DNA from: a virus
Direction: 5' to 3' (one strand)
DNA length: 37,220 bases
Virus record (IMG/VR): IMGVR_UViG_3300025697_000072
Span: 1 to 37,220 of that record
The translations under genes and the position numbers were made by a program. Shown here piece after piece: positions 8,877 to 16,213 of the stretch. A model generated the notes under the pieces. That model worked only from the letters and a program-made list of their open reading frames with translations, was not told the origin of the DNA and ran no database searches. Position 1 is the stretch's first letter, and the number at the start of each line of letters is the position of its first letter.

Positions 8877-9239
8877 ATGGCAACATCAACAGTGTATTTT
8901 GGGACTAAAAAACTTTCAGACGTGGGTATGAGTACAGGATATAGTGCGGATGGTGGTGGTGCTACATTAAGAGTTAAATGTGAAATTAGCAAAACAACAA
9001 ATAAACTATTCAGGGCAGAGGTAGAGGATCTTATTAAAAATTATCTCAAGCCAAGTGGAATACAAGAAGCAAGAGTACCAAGAACGGTTGGGGTTAGATT
9101 ATATGTTAATAGTGTAGAGGCAGAAGTGAAGATTGCAGGGCGTAGTTATGGCGATATGGCTTGTTCTTCTGTAAGTGTTGATGAGGAAACAGCAAGCGGA
9201 TGGGGGACAATAAATATCGAATTTAGGGGGTCAATATGA
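8877..9239 (+). CDS. Small tail protein of unknown function
   Basis: A 120-residue protein starting one base after the tape measure stop, with AAGGAG before the ATG. It is rich in beta-prone stretches: 'ATLRVKCEI', 'VGVRLYVNSVEAEVKIAG' and 'GWGTINIEFRG'. I do not recognise a family. Position directly after the tape measure suggests a tail-tip or distal tail part. Its stop overlaps the next start. Confidence 0.55.
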   Translation: MATSTVYFGTKKLSDVGMSTGYSADGGGATLRVKCEISKTTNKLFRAEVEDLIKNYLKPSGIQEARVPRTVGVRLYVNSVEAEVKIAGRSYGDMACSSVSVDEETASGWGTINIEFRGSI

Positions 9240-9691
9240 AATTAAATATGAATTTTGGAGCAAAGTATAATGTAGAGGCTATTTTAACAAGACATGACAA
9301 AGTTATTTTATATAAAGCAAAGCATAATGTATCTACCACTGTTGGGAAATATCATATAGCTGACCAGTTAGCAAGCGTACACAACGAGGCTGAAATGGGC
9401 TGGATGGAAACAGGTTCAGGAGCGGATGCAGGAGCAGATCCAACAGCTTTAACAACAGCATTGAGCAGATTAGCATTGACATCAAGAGATCAACAGGCAG
9501 GGGCTTCTGCGGATGAGGTATTATATCAATGTGTTTGGGCTGCTGGGGTTGGCACAGGAACAGTAACAGAGGCGGGGATATTCAATGCGAGTTCAGCCGG
9601 GATTATGCTTTGTTATGTTCATTTTGATTCAGCAATACCAAAAGTTGCGGATGTTGAATTGACATTGAAGTGGACAGCAACGATTTCATAA
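9236..9691 (+). CDS. Tail-tip or fibre-associated structural protein
   Basis: A 151-residue protein. 'VGKYHIADQLAS' near residue 38, then a 'GSGADAGADPTALTTALSR' loop, 'VGTGTVTEAGIFNASSAG' and a final 'DVELTLKWTATIS' strand match a recurrent phage structural protein pattern in which T-E-A-G-I-F-N-A is the best conserved stretch. I know the pattern only as an uncharacterised virion protein. It overlaps its upstream neighbour by four bases, and the fibre genes follow. Confidence 0.6.
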   Translation: MKLNMNFGAKYNVEAILTRHDKVILYKAKHNVSTTVGKYHIADQLASVHNEAEMGWMETGSGADAGADPTALTTALSRLALTSRDQQAGASADEVLYQCVWAAGVGTGTVTEAGIFNASSAGIMLCYVHFDSAIPKVADVELTLKWTATIS

Positions 9692-9700
9692 GGGGCTATT

Positions 9701-10264
9701 ATGGAGCATTTACATATAACAATATTAAAAGATGTGGGCGGAGTTGGTGCTGCTGCTACTGTTACGGTTTATGATGCAGGTACAGTGGACGTGTCAACAA
9801 TATATTCAGATGATGGCTCTACTGCTGCAGGAAACCCACTTACAGCAGATGCGTATGGTAGGACTAATTTTTATGCAGCGAATGGTAGTTATGATATTAA
9901 AGTCACTGGCACAGGAATAACGGAATATACAATGTCAGCAGTTAAATTATTTGACGTGAAAACAGTTGATGAGGCTGATACAAATGCAGACTTAGACAAA
10001 GCAGTATCTAATAATCTCGCCAAAGGTTGGGAAGATGCTAAGGACGTAGTTGGCTATTATTTAAAACACACAGTAACAGCCGGAGAAGAGACATCAGGCA
10101 TCATAACTGTAACAGCCTATACAACAGGCAATGATTCGCTAAAAGTGTTCTTAAATGGCATGTTACAGTGCGTTACAGACGATTATGCAGAGACAGACAC
10201 AACTACAATAACTTTCGTAGCTGACAAATTAACAGAAGATGACACATTAATATTGAGAGGGTGA
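9701..10264 (+). CDS. Putative tail fibre or fibre-attachment protein
   Basis: A 187-residue protein. Residues 1-90 form a beta-rich domain with 'TVTVYDAGTVDVSTIYSDDG' and 'GNPLTADAYGRTNFYAANGS', a pattern seen in phage fibre and virion proteins, where Y-D-A-G-T marks a small repeat and A-D-x-x-G-x-x-x-F-Y-A marks the next strand. The C-terminal half has 'FLNGMLQ', 'DDYAETDTTTITF' and 'LTEDDTLILRG', as found in fibre knobs. There is no signal peptide. The stop overlaps the alternative GTG start of the fibre that follows. Confidence 0.6.
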   Translation: MEHLHITILKDVGGVGAAATVTVYDAGTVDVSTIYSDDGSTAAGNPLTADAYGRTNFYAANGSYDIKVTGTGITEYTMSAVKLFDVKTVDEADTNADLDKAVSNNLAKGWEDAKDVVGYYLKHTVTAGEETSGIITVTAYTTGNDSLKVFLNGMLQCVTDDYAETDTTTITFVADKLTEDDTLILRG

Positions 10265-10266
10265 TT

Positions 10267-12618
10267 ATGAAAAAGTATATATTTTTATTTATGATACTTG
10301 CATTAAGCATAAATGTGGGCGCAACACAGATAGGCACAAAGCAGATAAAGGATCAAGCTATAACTACTGCCAAACTAGATGATGAGGCGGTGAATGATAC
10401 TAAGTTAGAAGCTGTACTCAAAGCTAAAATACCAACTGCTGATGAGAAGGCTGCTATGACAGGGGCAAATAGTCCTTCTGCCGCAAATGTATTGGCTACT
10501 ATGGATGATATAACCGGACTGGATTCAGGAGTGCAGACTGTCACAGATGGCGACTTTATCACAAATTCAGGCACAGCCAAGAATCCAATTCTTGATGTAG
10601 ATGTGGATGATAGTTCAGAGGCTAATACACAGTTATGGACAGCTGAGAAGATAACATCCGAGCTTGCAGGTAAAGTAGACCAAGCTGATAGTGCGCTTAT
10701 TCAGCATAATGATTTACTTGGTAAACAAGGTGGAACTGTTGATGAGTATTATCATATGACTAATGCACAGCATACAAGAATAGACGAGTTAGAATCTACT
10801 GACACACCAGTATTCGCTTCTGTAAATATTGGGGGCAATTATCAATTTCCACCAGATATTGGCACTTCGGCTCAAATATTAAAAGTACCTGCTGCTGGAA
10901 CTGTATTGGAATGGGGTTCTGGTGGTGCTGGATATACTAATTTAACAGAATTCGTAGACCAAACAGCTTGGAGATTCTTCTATTCTAATGCTGACGGAGA
11001 TGTTATAGAAAGTGTTCTTGGTGCGGCTGGAACTTTTTGGGAATCAAATGGTGCGGATACTGACCCTGTTTGGAGTGTTCCTGCCGGAGGTGGTGATGTA
11101 GTAGGTCCGGCAGGTGCAACAGATAATAACATCGCTGTATTTGATACAGCAACAGGCAAGCTAATACAAGATAGTGGTACTCTTATTTCTGATTTATTAG
11201 ACAAAGCTGATTCGGTAGTTATTAGTGATGTAGCTTATGATGATACAACTTGGGATTCAAACACAGATGGAGCATCAAAGAACACTATTAGAGATAAAGT
11301 TAATACTATGGACACCGCTATTGGACTAAACACAGCAAAGGTTACGAATGCAACTCATACAGGCGAAGTAACAGGTTCAGTTGGTCTCGTATTAGACCCT
11401 ACTTGTATATCTGGAAAATCTGATACCACCATAGCAGATTCTGATTACGTATTATTTTGGGATGATTCAGATAGCACTTTAAAGAAAGTAGATGCAGCAG
11501 AACTAACAGCAGGCGGAGGTGGTGGATATACTAATTTAACTCAATTTGTAGACCAAACAGCATGGAGATTCTTCTATTCAAATACAGATGGAGATGTTAT
11601 AGAGTTTCCCCTTGGTATTGCTGGAACTTTCATGGAATCAAATGGTGCGGACACTACACCTGTTTGGAGCGTTCCTGCTGGTGGTGGGGATGTAGTCGGA
11701 CCCGCAGGCGCAACAGATAATAATATTGCCACGTTTGATACAGCAACAGGCAAGCTAATACAAGATAGTGGTACTCTTATTTCTGATTTATTAGCTGTAG
11801 CGGATTCGCCAGTTATTAGTGATATAGCCTATGACGATACAACTTGGGATTCAAACACAGATGGAGCGTCTAAGAACGCTATTAGAGATAAAATCAATCC
11901 TATGGATACTGCTATTGGGTTGAATACAGCAAAGACAACTAACCAAACCCATACAGGCGAGGTAACTGGTTCAGTAGGACTTGTATTAGACCCTACTTGT
12001 ATATCGGGAAAAGCCGATACAACAGTAGTAGATGCTGATTATTTCCTATTTTGGGATGCCACAGATAGTACTTTGAAGAAAGTAGATGCGGCAGAGTTAA
12101 CCGCTGCGGTTGGTGGTGGAGCTAAATGGAGATTTGTAAACTTACCTGCTGGTTCATGGGATTATCCAACTGCTAACCCTGCGCCTTTGGACACAGACAC
12201 AGGAACGAATGGCACAATAAAAAGGCAGTTGTTTGATGATACTACGGAGGAATTTGTTATTGTTGTAGTGCAAATGCCTTCTGATTTAGATGTTGCTGAT
12301 ACAGTTTTCTTTGAGGCTTATGGATATGCAGAAACAGCGGTAGCTGACAGTTATATAGAACTTACAGTTTATCATTCAGCAAAAACGGATGGCGAAAGTT
12401 GGGACGCTGCTTATTCTTCTAAGATTAGCGGAGATTTAACAACGGATGGCTCACAAGATTATTTAGATTATTTCTCATGGAGTGAAACAGTAAGCACGTT
12501 AGGTTGGGCGGTAAATGACCAAATCCGAATTAAGTTAAGCAGAAGCGCACCCAGTGCAAATAATCTAAGCGGGGACTGGGGTTTAACTCATTTCAGAATC
12601 AAACTACCGAGGGAATAA
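10267..12618 (+). CDS. Large fibre-like protein with an N-terminal signal peptide
   Basis: I start at ATG 10267, 7-8 bases after GAGAGG; a GTG at 10261 is also in frame. The first 20 residues, 'MKKYIFLFMILALSINVGAT', are a textbook Sec signal peptide with likely cleavage after V-G-A. Next comes 'QIKDQAITTAKLDDEAVND', the coil-forming repeat of phage fibres. Residues about 220-615 contain two copies of a 198-codon unit. The C-terminal 150 residues are beta-rich and end with 'WGLTHFRIKLP'. Fibres are assembled in the cytoplasm, so an export signal is unexpected; the protein may be displayed on the host surface instead. Confidence 0.75.
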   Translation: MKKYIFLFMILALSINVGATQIGTKQIKDQAITTAKLDDEAVNDTKLEAVLKAKIPTADEKAAMTGANSPSAANVLATMDDITGLDSGVQTVTDGDFITNSGTAKNPILDVDVDDSSEANTQLWTAEKITSELAGKVDQADSALIQHNDLLGKQGGTVDEYYHMTNAQHTRIDELESTDTPVFASVNIGGNYQFPPDIGTSAQILKVPAAGTVLEWGSGGAGYTNLTEFVDQTAWRFFYSNADGDVIESVLGAAGTFWESNGADTDPVWSVPAGGGDVVGPAGATDNNIAVFDTATGKLIQDSGTLISDLLDKADSVVISDVAYDDTTWDSNTDGASKNTIRDKVNTMDTAIGLNTAKVTNATHTGEVTGSVGLVLDPTCISGKSDTTIADSDYVLFWDDSDSTLKKVDAAELTAGGGGGYTNLTQFVDQTAWRFFYSNTDGDVIEFPLGIAGTFMESNGADTTPVWSVPAGGGDVVGPAGATDNNIATFDTATGKLIQDSGTLISDLLAVADSPVISDIAYDDTTWDSNTDGASKNAIRDKINPMDTAIGLNTAKTTNQTHTGEVTGSVGLVLDPTCISGKADTTVVDADYFLFWDATDSTLKKVDAAELTAAVGGGAKWRFVNLPAGSWDYPTANPAPLDTDTGTNGTIKRQLFDDTTEEFVIVVVQMPSDLDVADTVFFEAYGYAETAVADSYIELTVYHSAKTDGESWDAAYSSKISGDLTTDGSQDYLDYFSWSETVSTLGWAVNDQIRIKLSRSAPSANNLSGDWGLTHFRIKLPRE
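10931..12112 (+). repeat. Two tandem 594-bp units inside the fibre gene
   Basis: The units begin at 10931 and 11525, exactly 594 bases (198 codons) apart. Both start by encoding 'GYTNL' and 'FVDQTAWRFFYSN' and end with 'TLKKVDAAELTA'. Copies differ at scattered bases and by a few residues, for example SVLGAAGTFWE versus FPLGIAGTFME. This looks like a tandem duplication that lengthened the fibre, with divergence afterwards. Confidence 0.9.
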
Positions 12619-12619
12619 C

Positions 12620-13372
12620 ATGAAAATATTACTAATTGTTTTATGTATTTTAATTGCTAGTCCTGCTATGTGTGGATTGCAATTTAATGGAAGTAATCAA
12701 GAAGTTAATTGTGGGAATATCACAACATTAAATTCGTTATCTGCAATAACGATTATGGCGTGGGTATGGACGGAAGATTCTGGTGCTGGCGGATCTCCAT
12801 ACGGTGGTATAGTAGCAAAAGGTGCTGGTTCTTCAAGTGGCGAAACATGGAGAATGAGTTGGACAGGGAGTACTTGGACATTTGTTGTAAGGAGCGGAGG
12901 AAGTTCGGCTAACGTAAACTCAGTGACAAATATAGAAGATGGTAATTGGCATTTGTTAGTTGGAACATGGGACAAGAGTGTGAATAGTGGAAAATGTACT
13001 GTATATACAGATTTAAATAAAGTAATTTCAACTACAGGTATCACAACAGATTTATCAAATGTTACTACTCCAGTTCAGATAGCAAGATACAATTATGCTA
13101 ATAGGCATTTTGCTGGGAAAATATTTGATGTACGTGCTTACAACCGAGCCTTATCATTAGCAGAAATACAAACACTCTATCACTCAAGAGGTTCTGATAA
13201 TATAGTTAATGGATTAGTTGGTAGATGGTTAATGAATGAGAAATCTGATGGTTCTACTGCAACGGTTGCAAGTTCTGTAATAGACATATCAGGGAACGGT
13301 AATGACGGGACACCAGCAAATAGTCCTATATATGTACCAGCACCAACAAAATTAATAAAGAGACCAAGATGA
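12620..13372 (+). CDS. Secreted LamG/concanavalin A-like lectin domain protein
   Basis: A 250-residue protein. Residues 1-18, 'MKILLIVLCILIASPAMC', look like a signal peptide, with cleavage near A-M-C/G. The rest fits a LamG-3 fold: 'LQFNGSNQEVNCGN', 'ITIMAWVWTEDSGAGGSP', 'NWHLLVGTWDKS', 'FAGKIFDVRAYNRALSLAEI' and 'GLVGRWLMNE'. The 'G-x-[IL]-x-[DE]-V-R-x-Y-N-R-A-L' stretch is the hallmark of the family. Such domains bind sugars. GAGGGA precedes the ATG one base after the fibre stop. Residue C18 is not in a good lipobox, so I do not call it a lipoprotein. Confidence 0.82.
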   Translation: MKILLIVLCILIASPAMCGLQFNGSNQEVNCGNITTLNSLSAITIMAWVWTEDSGAGGSPYGGIVAKGAGSSSGETWRMSWTGSTWTFVVRSGGSSANVNSVTNIEDGNWHLLVGTWDKSVNSGKCTVYTDLNKVISTTGITTDLSNVTTPVQIARYNYANRHFAGKIFDVRAYNRALSLAEIQTLYHSRGSDNIVNGLVGRWLMNEKSDGSTATVASSVIDISGNGNDGTPANSPIYVPAPTKLIKRPR

Positions 13373-14175
13373 AGAAACAATTATGTATAGGGTTAATGGT
13401 GTTTTTAGTATGTAGTTTTATTTGGGAAATGAGTGGAATTGCAACGCAGTTTGATAAACCATTATTCACTTTTGTTCAAGTTACCGATACCCATATCATA
13501 CATGGTAAATCAGTAAAAAACATTATCAAGGGAATAGAAAGCATTAATTCTCTAAGACCACAACCAAAATTTGTTGTAGTTACTGGAGACCTTATTCATG
13601 GGGAAAAACCAAAAGAGTCATTTCGCCTTTATAAGAATGTTTTTTTTAGACTTAGGGCTAATCATTATTCAGTATATGGTAACCATGATAGCACAAAAAA
13701 ACTATACCAAGATATGATAGGGGAACTTAATTATTCTTTTAATATTTATCCTTATCATTTTATTGTGTTGGATAATATAGATAAAAGTCTAAAATATAAA
13801 GATACTTGGTGGTGTGGATTTTCAAAAGAAACAACTAACTGGCTTAAAAACCATCTTCAATCCGTAAATAAAGAAACACCTATTATTTTATTTTGTCATG
13901 CTTCTATTTTTCGAGAACCTAGTTTCTGGAAAGACTTTCCGGGAGATTGTTGCAACTATAAACCAGTAATAAAAATGCTTGAACCTTATAATGTGGTAGC
14001 TTGGTTTCAAGGACATGCTCATTGCAATGATATAGAAAGAGTTGAAGGTATTGACTATATCACTACAATTTGTTTGAATAATCTCGAATATGACAGAAAT
14101 CGTAAAATTGGTTATAGGGTAGTATCTGTATATAAAGATAGAGTCGAAAGTATTTTTAAACCAATAAGAAGATAG
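13369..14175 (+). CDS. Exported calcineurin-like metallophosphoesterase
   Basis: A 268-residue protein with all metal-binding motifs of the calcineurin-like fold: D40-T-H42, G73-D74, G104-N-H-D107, H177 in 'LFCHAS' and G215-H-A-H218. Residues 1-25 (KK, then a hydrophobic 'LCIGLMVFLVCSFIW') act as a signal peptide or membrane anchor. Such enzymes hydrolyse phosphomonoesters or phosphodiesters. An exported form could act on envelope phosphates such as teichoic acid, LPS or phospholipid. The ATG overlaps the LamG stop (ATGA). Its location among fibre and lysis genes is unusual. Confidence 0.88.
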   Translation: MKKQLCIGLMVFLVCSFIWEMSGIATQFDKPLFTFVQVTDTHIIHGKSVKNIIKGIESINSLRPQPKFVVVTGDLIHGEKPKESFRLYKNVFFRLRANHYSVYGNHDSTKKLYQDMIGELNYSFNIYPYHFIVLDNIDKSLKYKDTWWCGFSKETTNWLKNHLQSVNKETPIILFCHASIFREPSFWKDFPGDCCNYKPVIKMLEPYNVVAWFQGHAHCNDIERVEGIDYITTICLNNLEYDRNRKIGYRVVSVYKDRVESIFKPIRR

Positions 14176-14177
14176 AG

Positions 14178-14411
14178 ATGAGAAGAATACTACTAATAGG
14201 ACTTATAGGATTGATGCTGGGTGGGTGTGGATATAGGGGTTCGTTACTTATAAAAGACAATGAAATAATCGCTAAGTCAAACAAGCCTATGTGTATAGAA
14301 AAGAAAATTAACAAAGATGGAGTAACTACTTATACATATTCCAGCAAGAAATCCGCAAGTTGGATGGAGAACTTAATGACAATAATTGGACTAAGGGCTA
14401 CAAATAAATGA
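14178..14411 (+). CDS. Small lipoprotein
   Basis: A 77-residue protein beginning 'MRRILLIGLIGLMLGGCGY'. The lipobox L-G-G-C has its lipidated cysteine at residue 17. The mature part is about 60 residues, hydrophilic, without a second membrane segment. Two roles are plausible: outer spanin-like lysis lipoprotein, given the holin-like gene that follows, or a superinfection-exclusion lipoprotein. Proline-rich Rz1 features are absent, so the spanin idea is weak. Confidence 0.75.
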   Translation: MRRILLIGLIGLMLGGCGYRGSLLIKDNEIIAKSNKPMCIEKKINKDGVTTYTYSSKKSASWMENLMTIIGLRATNK

Positions 14412-14421
14412 AGGGAGAATC

Positions 14422-14649
14422 ATGGCAAATGGAAATTGTGTTGTTGGTGCAAATTTAAAAGGAAGGGTGGAGAATATGGAAAAGAGATTTGATAAACTAG
14501 ATGGAACTCTGGAGAGAGTATTTAATAAACTTGACGAGTTAAAAGAAGGCTGGCAGAAAAGACCGAGCTGGACTGCATCTGCTTTACTCGCTTTCTTAAC
14601 GTCAACAACAGTAGGGTTGCTGGTAACATTATTTAGAGTAATAAAATAA
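14422..14649 (+). CDS. XhlA/holin-like membrane protein
   Basis: A 75-residue protein with a predicted coiled coil (residues 12-45, 'VENMEKRFDKLDGTLERVF'), then 'KRPSW' and one C-terminal membrane helix, about residues 52-72 ('ALLAFLTSTTVGLLVTLF'). Coiled coil plus C-terminal helix is the layout of XhlA-type haemolysin/holin accessory proteins. AGGGAGA precedes the ATG. It is the best holin-related candidate in the window. Confidence 0.65.
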   Translation: MANGNCVVGANLKGRVENMEKRFDKLDGTLERVFNKLDELKEGWQKRPSWTASALLAFLTSTTVGLLVTLFRVIK

Positions 14650-14650
14650 C

Positions 14651-14679
14651 TTGTAAAATTATGTTAAAAGTGGTATCAT
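14651..14679 (+). promoter_or_regulatory. Sigma70-like promoter of the homing endonuclease
   Basis: TTGTAA (14651-14656), 17-base spacer, TATCAT (14674-14679). The expected start of transcription is at about 14686, the A of the endonuclease ATG, so the message would be leaderless. No purine-rich ribosome binding site lies before that ATG. Confidence 0.55.
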
Positions 14680-14685
14680 AAGACT

Positions 14686-15339
14686 ATGATTAAACTATGT
14701 GAATGTGGTTGTGGACAGCCAACTAAGATAATTACAATGACAAATAATAAAGATGGAAGAATAAAGGGTGAATATAGTAAATTTATTAGTGGGCATAATC
14801 TAAAAGAAACATCTATATCTGAAAATGGTAGAATTAAATTAAGCAAAAAACAAATAGGAAAAAATAATTCTTTTTACGGTAAAAAACATACTCTTAAAAC
14901 AAAAAGAAAGATAAGTGAAGCAGAAATCGGTAAAAATAATTCTAATTGGAAAGGTGGAAAACCTCATTGCAAAGAGTGTGGTAAATTATTAAGTAACTAC
15001 AATGCTATTCATTGTCAAAAATGCTATGATAGAAAAGGAGAAAAATCTGGAATGTGGATAGATGGTAGAAGTTTTAACCCATATCCAATAACTTTCAATA
15101 AACAACTTAAAGACAGAATAAGGGTCAGAGATAACTTTATATGTCAGAAATGCGGTGTCCCTGAATTAGAGTGTAATGAACGATTAGATATACACCATAT
15201 TGATTATAACAAAAAGAATTGTGAATTAGATAATCTTATTTCTTTGTGCCGTAGTTGTAATGTCAAAGTAAATAAAAATAGAGAATATTGGACTGATTGT
15301 TTTAAAAATTCGTTAGTAACACTCTTGAGAAAAATATAA
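14686..15339 (+). CDS. HNH homing endonuclease with NUMOD3-type motif
   Basis: A 217-residue basic protein. The N-terminus is cysteine-rich ('CECGCGQPT'). Residues about 60-90 ('SFYGKKHTLKTKRKIS') match NUMOD3, a DNA-binding motif of homing endonucleases. The C-terminus has a treble-clef HNH domain: 'CQKCG', 'LDIHHIDYNKKNCELDNLI' and 'CRSCN'. A free-standing homing endonuclease cuts related phage genomes lacking it. Unlike its neighbours it has no ribosome binding site but a private promoter, and its base composition is even more A-rich, all signs of insertion. Confidence 0.9.
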   Translation: MIKLCECGCGQPTKIITMTNNKDGRIKGEYSKFISGHNLKETSISENGRIKLSKKQIGKNNSFYGKKHTLKTKRKISEAEIGKNNSNWKGGKPHCKECGKLLSNYNAIHCQKCYDRKGEKSGMWIDGRSFNPYPITFNKQLKDRIRVRDNFICQKCGVPELECNERLDIHHIDYNKKNCELDNLISLCRSCNVKVNKNREYWTDCFKNSLVTLLRKI

Positions 15340-15518
15340 TGATGTTTAAAGTAGTCTTGCATAGAACCGTAAAATATATATTTAATCACAAGCGAACCCG
15401 TGAAGTCATGGAGAGAGAGATAATTAGAATACTCGAAGATCCAAAGACTAGAAAATTATTTGAAGATATTGCGGAGAAGGCTATTTTAGAATATACTAAA
15501 AAAACTTATGGGGTGTGA
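15339..15518 (+). CDS. Small charged protein of unknown function
   Basis: A 59-residue protein that begins 'MMFKVVLHRTVKYIFNHK' and continues as an acidic/basic helix ('REVMEREIIRILEDPKTRK', 'LFEDIAEKAILEY'). The ATG overlaps the endonuclease stop (TAATG) and its stop overlaps an alternative start of the peptidase gene. The helical character could suit a lysis accessory or structural role. I recognise no family. Confidence 0.6.
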   Translation: MMFKVVLHRTVKYIFNHKRTREVMEREIIRILEDPKTRKLFEDIAEKAILEYTKKTYGV

Positions 15519-15520
15519 AT

Positions 15521-16021
15521 ATGGTTAATATGTATGATGTAAAAGAATTTCCAATATTCGTATTAGTAGATGATCGTAGGTCGTTTATTGGATTCGCTAT
15601 AAAAAATCACAGTCATGGATGTTATAATCATATTGCAGAATTATTTATGCCGGATATGCTTGCATCTCAAGATATTGTTGGATATAGGATGGTTGGGGTT
15701 AGTAAGTATCTTAAAAGGCGTTATATGCTAAAGCTATGGGCATACAGAGGCAAAAGACAGGCAGAGCTGATAGATAGTATCAAATCAGACCTAAAGTCCT
15801 CTGTACGCCAACGTCGATATGATTTTTTAGGTATCATTGGAAAACTCTTGCATATTAGCTGGATAAACAATCCAAATACATATTTTTGCAGTGAAAGAGC
15901 AAGCAAACACCTGCGAAGTATTGGAATGAAATTGCCAAAACATCCTTCGCCATCAGAATTAAACCAGCTATTTAAAACTAAAACAAGTATGAAATGTTTA
16001 GGATATTGGGTAAAAGATTAA
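15521..16021 (+). CDS. YiiX/YebB-like permuted papain-fold cysteine peptidase
   Basis: A 166-residue protein. H37 in 'CYNHIAELF' and C123 in 'YFCSERASKHLR' match the permuted NlpC/P60 pattern, in which the catalytic histidine comes before the cysteine and the cysteine is followed by S-E. 'RRYDFLGIIG' is the conserved helix before it. Such enzymes cut peptide or amide bonds in the cell wall or lipids. It follows the holin-like gene and no other endolysin is present, so it may be the lytic enzyme, or a tail-tip peptidase for cell entry because the tail hub follows. I use ATG 15521 after GGGGTG; GTG 15515 is an alternative. Confidence 0.75.
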   Translation: MVNMYDVKEFPIFVLVDDRRSFIGFAIKNHSHGCYNHIAELFMPDMLASQDIVGYRMVGVSKYLKRRYMLKLWAYRGKRQAELIDSIKSDLKSSVRQRRYDFLGIIGKLLHISWINNPNTYFCSERASKHLRSIGMKLPKHPSPSELNQLFKTKTSMKCLGYWVKD

Positions 16022-16204
16022 ATGAATATGATTCCGTTAATAATTACAGTACATGCAACACAAGTAGTTCAAGAGATAAGCGATACGTTTACTTTAAGCG
16101 AGGACATATTGAAATGTATTACTAAGACTATTGATGATGAGTTTACTGTAAGCGATTATGTAGTAGCTGACGGCGACATAATTGAAATAAAATACCCTAT
16201 TTAA
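16022..16204 (+). CDS. Small protein with internal repeat, tail region
   Basis: A 60-residue protein starting directly after the peptidase stop. It contains two similar stretches, 'ISDTFTLSEDI' and 'IDDEFTVSDYV', like the short beta repeats of tail proteins. There is no signal peptide. Its role is unknown; it precedes the tail hub gene by nine bases. Confidence 0.55.
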   Translation: MNMIPLIITVHATQVVQEISDTFTLSEDILKCITKTIDDEFTVSDYVVADGDIIEIKYPI

Positions 16205-16213
16205 GGAGTTAAT

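Noticed and set aside
10267-10330. The fibre's hydrophobic start as an artefact of a wrong start codon
   Set aside because: The ribosome binding site fits ATG 10267, and the KK plus hydrophobic core plus VGA cleavage pattern is complete. No later start would keep the fibre repeat region as well.
12697-13044. A 115-codon minus-strand ORF opposite the LamG gene
   Set aside because: Shadow frame of a clear lectin domain; no start site or neighbours on that strand.
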